Part shown: in pieces, positions 60,487-64,000 of the stretch
Layout of the letters: each line of letters starts with the position of its first letter
Numbering within the stretch: the stretch's first letter is position 1
Notes under the pieces: generated by a model
What the model saw: the letters and a program-made list of their open reading frames with translations, nothing else
The model's database searches: none
What the model was told of the DNA's origin: nothing
Position numbers and translations under genes: made by a program
Assembly (NCBI RefSeq): GCF_007858185.1
Contig: NZ_VFES01000024.1
Location: 26,694-90,693, forward strand
Direction: 5' to 3'
DNA length: 64,000 nt
Source of the DNA: Pseudomonas grimontii
GTDB taxonomy: Bacteria; Pseudomonadota; Gammaproteobacteria; Pseudomonadales; Pseudomonadaceae

Positions 60487-61420
60487 GATCGATATTCTGT
60501 CGTTTGGCGAAACCATGGCGATGTTTGTCGCCGAGCAGACCGGCGACCTGGCCCAGGTGGCGCAGTTTCACAAACGCATTGCCGGCGCCGACAGCAATGT
60601 TGCCATCGGCCTGTCGCGCCTGGGCTTCAACGTCGCCTGGCTGAGCCGGGTGGGCAATGATTCCCTCGGGCGTTTTGTGGTCGACACGCTCCAAAAAGAA
60701 GGCCTGGACTGCCGGCATGTGGCGGTCGACCCGTTGCACCCCACCGGTTTTCAGCTCAAGTCCCGCGAAGAAGCCGGCGATGACCCGCAGGTGGAGTACT
60801 TCCGCAAGGGCTCGGCCGCCAGCCATCTGTCCATCGACGCCATCAGCCCGGCGCTGCTGCAAGCCCGCCATCTGCACGCCACCGGTATTCCGCCGGCGTT
60901 GTCGGAGGCCACCCGCGAGCTGTCCGTAGCGTTGATGACGCAGATGCGCAACGCCGGTGGCAGCGTGTCGTTCGACCCGAACCTGCGTCCGTCGCTGTGG
61001 ACCAGCCAGGAACAGATGATCCGCGAAATCAACGCCCTCGCCGCCCTCGCCGACTGGGTCCTGCCGGGCCTGGGCGAAGGCCGTTTGCTCACCGGTTTCG
61101 ACGACCCGGCGGATATTGCCGCCTTCTACCTCGACCAGGGTGCCGAAGCCGTGGCCATCAAGCTCGGCGCTGAAGGCGCCTACTACCGCACCCACCTGGG
61201 CCAAGGCTTCGTCGCCGCCGTGCCGGTGGACAAGGTGGTGGATACCGTTGGCGCCGGCGATGGCTTTGCCGTGGGCATGATCAGCGCCTTGCTGGAAAAC
61301 CTCAGCTTCCCCGAGGCGGTGCAGCGCGGCAATTGGATCGGCAGCCGCGCCGTGCAAAGTCGCGGCGACATGGAAGGCTTGCCCACCCGTTCCGAGTTAC
61401 CCACCCGATCCGTCGCTTGA
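60479..61420 (+). CDS. kguK: KguK, 2-ketogluconate kinase (PfkB family)
   Basis: This 313-residue PfkB-family sugar kinase has an N-terminal GADSNVAIGLSRLG motif and the C-terminal DTVGAGDGFAVG with the catalytic Asp. It phosphorylates 2-ketogluconate at C6 after uptake by KguT. The start overlaps kguE by 8 nt. Confidence 0.94.
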   Translation: MSEIDILSFGETMAMFVAEQTGDLAQVAQFHKRIAGADSNVAIGLSRLGFNVAWLSRVGNDSLGRFVVDTLQKEGLDCRHVAVDPLHPTGFQLKSREEAGDDPQVEYFRKGSAASHLSIDAISPALLQARHLHATGIPPALSEATRELSVALMTQMRNAGGSVSFDPNLRPSLWTSQEQMIREINALAALADWVLPGLGEGRLLTGFDDPADIAAFYLDQGAEAVAIKLGAEGAYYRTHLGQGFVAAVPVDKVVDTVGAGDGFAVGMISALLENLSFPEAVQRGNWIGSRAVQSRGDMEGLPTRSELPTRSVA

Positions 61421-61465
61421 CCCACACCCTGTTGCCACAACTACAACAAGCTCAGGAGCAACCCT

Positions 61466-62764
61466 ATGGAAACCGTGAAACTCGCCACCCGTCGTTGGTG
61501 GTACATCATGCCCATCGTTTTTATCACCTACAGCCTGGCGTACCTGGACCGCGCCAACTACGGCTTCGCCGCCGCCTCCGGGATGGCCGAAGACCTGATG
61601 ATCACCCCCGGCATGTCGTCGCTGCTGGGTGCACTGTTTTTCCTCGGCTACTTTTTCTTCCAGGTGCCGGGGGCGATCTACGCGCAGAAACGCAGCGTTA
61701 AAAAACTGATTTTCGTCAGCCTGATCCTCTGGGGCGGCCTGGCCACCCTGACCGGGGTGGTGTCCAACGCCTACATGCTGATCGTCATTCGCTTCATGCT
61801 CGGCGTGGTCGAAGCCGCCGTGATGCCGGCGATGCTGGTGTACCTGTGCCACTGGTTCACCCGTGCCGAACGCTCGCGCGCCAATACCTTCCTGATCCTC
61901 GGCAACCCGGTGACCATGCTGTGGATGTCGGTGGTGTCCGGCTACCTGGTGCAGCATTTCAGCTGGCGCTGGATGTTCATTATCGAAGGCCTGCCGGCGG
62001 TGCTGTGGGCGTTTATCTGGTGGAAGCTCGCGGATGAAAAACCCGCGGACGCCAAGTGGCTGAGCGAGCAACATAAAAAAGACCTGGAAGCCGCGCTGGC
62101 CGCCGAGCAAGTCGGTATCAAGGCGGTGAAGAACTACGCCGAAGCGTTCCGTTCGCCCAAGGTGATCATCCTGGCGCTGCAGTTCTTTTGCTGGAGCATC
62201 GGCGTGTATGGCTTCGTGTTGTGGCTGCCGTCGATCCTCAAGAAAGGCTTGCAGATGGACATGGTCGAAGCCGGCTGGCTGTCGGCCCTGCCCTATCTCG
62301 CAGCCGTGATCGGCATGCTGGTGGTGAGTTGGGGTTCGGACAAACTGCAAAAGCGTAAACGCTTTGTGTGGCCGCCGCTGTTGATTGCCTCCATTGCCTT
62401 CTACGCGTCCTACGTGCTGGGCGCCGAACACTTCTGGTGGTCCTACACCCTGCTGGTGATTGCCGGGGCGTGCATGTATGCGCCGTACGGGCCGTTTTTT
62501 GCCATCGTCCCGGAAATCCTCCCCGCCAACGTTGCGGGTGGCGCCATGGCACTGATCAACAGCATGGGCGCCCTCGGCTCGTTCGGCGGCTCCTACCTGG
62601 TGGGTTACCTCAATAGCAGCACCGGCTCGCCCGGCGCTTCGTACCTGCTGATGAGCGGTGCGCTGATGCTGTCGGTGGTGCTGACGATTTTCCTCAAGCC
62701 CGGCGCCAGTGACCGTGAACGCGCGCCGCTGCCAACCCTTGAATTGAAGGTAAAAGCTCAATGA
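61466..62764 (+). CDS. kguT: KguT, 2-ketogluconate transporter (MFS)
   Basis: This 432-residue major-facilitator permease of the anion:cation symporter type has 12 helices. The first helices carry FITYSLAYLDRANYGFAAASG, and a basic loop (AQKRSVKKLI) follows helix 2. A CAGGAG ribosome site precedes the ATG. It imports 2-ketogluconate formed by periplasmic glucose oxidation. Its stop overlaps the kguD start (ATGA). Confidence 0.94.
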   Translation: METVKLATRRWWYIMPIVFITYSLAYLDRANYGFAAASGMAEDLMITPGMSSLLGALFFLGYFFFQVPGAIYAQKRSVKKLIFVSLILWGGLATLTGVVSNAYMLIVIRFMLGVVEAAVMPAMLVYLCHWFTRAERSRANTFLILGNPVTMLWMSVVSGYLVQHFSWRWMFIIEGLPAVLWAFIWWKLADEKPADAKWLSEQHKKDLEAALAAEQVGIKAVKNYAEAFRSPKVIILALQFFCWSIGVYGFVLWLPSILKKGLQMDMVEAGWLSALPYLAAVIGMLVVSWGSDKLQKRKRFVWPPLLIASIAFYASYVLGAEHFWWSYTLLVIAGACMYAPYGPFFAIVPEILPANVAGGAMALINSMGALGSFGGSYLVGYLNSSTGSPGASYLLMSGALMLSVVLTIFLKPGASDRERAPLPTLELKVKAQ

Positions 62765-63738
62765 AAAAGTCTGTGGTTTTGTACAAGAAACTCTCCGCAC
62801 CGTTGATGGCGCGCCTGCATGAACACGCCGAGGTCACGCTGATCGACGCCCTGGACGAGACCGGCCTGGCCAAGCTGCGCGACGCCCTGCCCACTGCCCA
62901 CGGCCTGCTGGGTGCCAGCCTGCGCCTGGATGCGCAGTTGCTGGACCTGGCGCCGCACCTGAAAGCCGTGGCCAGTGTGTCCGTAGGGGTCGACAACTAC
63001 GACATCGACTACCTGACCCAACGCGGCATCCTGCTCAGCAACACCCCGGACGTGCTCACCGAAACCACCGCCGACACCGGCTTCGCGCTGATCCTCGCCA
63101 CCGCTCGGCGTGTGGTCGAGCTGGCCGACATGGTGCGCGCCGGCCAGTGGAACAAGAATATCGGCCCGTCACACTTTGGCAGCGACGTGCACGGCAAGAC
63201 CCTGGGCATCATCGGCATGGGCCGCATTGGCGAAGCGTTGGCCCAGCGCGGGCATTTCGGTTTTGGCATGCCGGTGCTCTACCACAGCCATTCGCCCAAG
63301 CCGGCGGTGGAACAGCGCTTTGGCGCGCAGTACCGCAGCCTTAACGATTTGCTGCAACAGGCCGATTTTGTCTGCCTGACACTGCCGCTGACCGCCGAAA
63401 CCGAGAAGCTGATCGGCGCCGAGCAATTCGCACTGATGGGCCCGGAGACGATCTTTATCAATATCTCGCGGGGCAAAGTGGTGGACGAGGCGGCGCTGGT
63501 CGAGGCCTTGCAGCAACGTACGATTCGGGCGGCGGGGTTGGATGTGTTCGAAAAGGAACCGCTTGATCACGGCTCGCCGTTGCTGCGTTTGAACAATGTG
63601 GTGGCAACGCCGCATATCGGCTCGGCGACCCATGAGACGCGGGAGGCGATGGCGAAGTGTGCGGTGGATAATCTGTTGCAGGCGTTGGCGGGTGAAAAAC
63701 CGAAGAACCTGGTCAATCCGGAGGCCTGGAAGCAATAA
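62761..63738 (+). CDS. kguD: KguD, 2-keto-6-phosphogluconate reductase
   Basis: This 325-residue D-2-hydroxyacid dehydrogenase has the cofactor loop GIIGMGRIGEALAQRG and the catalytic Arg region NISRGKVVDEAALVEAL. The Glu region is AAGLDVFEKEP, and the His is in PHIGSATHETREAM. It reduces 2-keto-6-phosphogluconate to 6-phosphogluconate, which enters the Entner-Doudoroff pathway. It is last in the operon; the first REP element starts 23 nt after its stop. Confidence 0.95.
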   Translation: MKKSVVLYKKLSAPLMARLHEHAEVTLIDALDETGLAKLRDALPTAHGLLGASLRLDAQLLDLAPHLKAVASVSVGVDNYDIDYLTQRGILLSNTPDVLTETTADTGFALILATARRVVELADMVRAGQWNKNIGPSHFGSDVHGKTLGIIGMGRIGEALAQRGHFGFGMPVLYHSHSPKPAVEQRFGAQYRSLNDLLQQADFVCLTLPLTAETEKLIGAEQFALMGPETIFINISRGKVVDEAALVEALQQRTIRAAGLDVFEKEPLDHGSPLLRLNNVVATPHIGSATHETREAMAKCAVDNLLQALAGEKPKNLVNPEAWKQ

Positions 63739-63761
63739 CCACTGACAAAACAGAGAACAAC

Positions 63762-63855
63762 TGTGGGAGGGGGCTTGCCCCCGATAGCGGTGGATCAGTT
63801 ATAGATAAGTTGACTGACACACCGCCATCAGGGCATAGGCATCTACACAATTTTC
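63762..63855. repeat. REPIN-like element of the TGTGGGAGG family
   Basis: It starts TGTGGGAGGGGGCTTGCCCC and ends with the GGCATAGGCATCTACACA motif also found at 38.6 kb and, inverted, at 39.45 kb. The internal GCGGT...GTCAGT arms are partly complementary. It probably terminates the kgu transcript. Confidence 0.78.
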
Positions 63856-63874
63856 AGAGACTGGCGAGTTCCCC

Positions 63875-64000
63875 TGTGGCGAGCGGGCTTGTCCCGCGTT
63901 GGGCTGCGAAGCAGCCCCAAAACCAGCCTCCACAGAGTGTCTGATACACCGCGTTCTTCCTTACTGGGGCTGCTACGCAGCCCAACGCGGGACAAGCCCG
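63875..64000. repeat. REPIN of the TGTGGCGAGCGGG family, cut by the window edge
   Basis: The left arm TGTGGCGAGCGGGCTTGTCC... pairs with the right arm (GGGCTGC...GGGACAAGCCCG) reaching the last base. It is the same family as 47748-47880. Confidence 0.85.

Overview
The window looks like chromosome from a member of the Pseudomonas fluorescens group. The evidence is a GC-rich background with Pseudomonas-type codon use, a complete mannitol/arabitol operon (mtlR, mtlEFGK, mtlD, mtlY, mtlZ), the 2-ketogluconate cluster ptxS-kguEKTD, a MuxABC-OpmB-type efflux operon, small Pseudomonas families (DUF3203, DUF2790, DUF1652), and many short palindromic REP/REPIN elements of the kind found throughout this group. 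No rRNA, tRNA, CRISPR array, transposase or integrase gene was found.

Layout. 1-2.8 kb: the 5' part of glgE (leaving by the left edge), a small proline-rich protein, an MgtC-like membrane protein and a DUF3203 protein. 2.9-5.8 kb: a ccoG gene broken by a single-base homopolymer frameshift, then a MocR-type regulator. 5.8-10.9 kb: an unknown protein behind a candidate HrpL box, an SDR reductase, an MHYT-GGDEF-EAL c-di-GMP protein, and an overlapping pair of unknown genes (soluble/hydrophobic protein plus small membrane protein). 10.9-19.9 kb: the four-gene opmB-muxC-muxB-muxA operon on the minus strand. 20-22 kb: tpx and a glycosyltransferase. 22.1-32.3 kb: the mannitol regulon, with an unrelated low-GC gene between mtlR and mtlE and REP hairpins between mtlE/mtlF and mtlD/mtlY. 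32.3-40.3 kb: small Pseudomonas proteins; a short IlvA threonine deaminase behind what looks like a complete ribosome-dependent attenuator; a ParD-like/methionine aminopeptidase pair; divergent sulfur-scavenging genes (sfnG and a DszC-like monooxygenase) with facing sigma-54 promoters; a tandem REPIN array; and a TauE-type exporter. 40.4-50.1 kb: a methyltransferase, a two-component system divergent from an RND pump without its own outer-membrane channel, a DUF1345 protein, and an AraC regulator with a LysE exporter. 50.2-58.2 kb: a lower-GC accessory block with lectin-like beta-sandwich proteins lacking signal peptides, an autotransporter and two tandem 650-residue paralogues. 58.6-63.7 kb: ptxS-kguEKTD with two perfect copies of the PtxS operator.

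Functionally, the window combines plant-associated carbon use (mannitol, 2-ketogluconate), scavenging of sulfur from organosulfur compounds, multidrug efflux, second-messenger signalling, and a set of surface or interaction genes of unknown role. The observations most worth following are the ilvA attenuator, the candidate Hrp box, the facing sigma-54 promoters, the nested REPIN array, the ccoG frameshift and the unknown beta-sandwich gene block.
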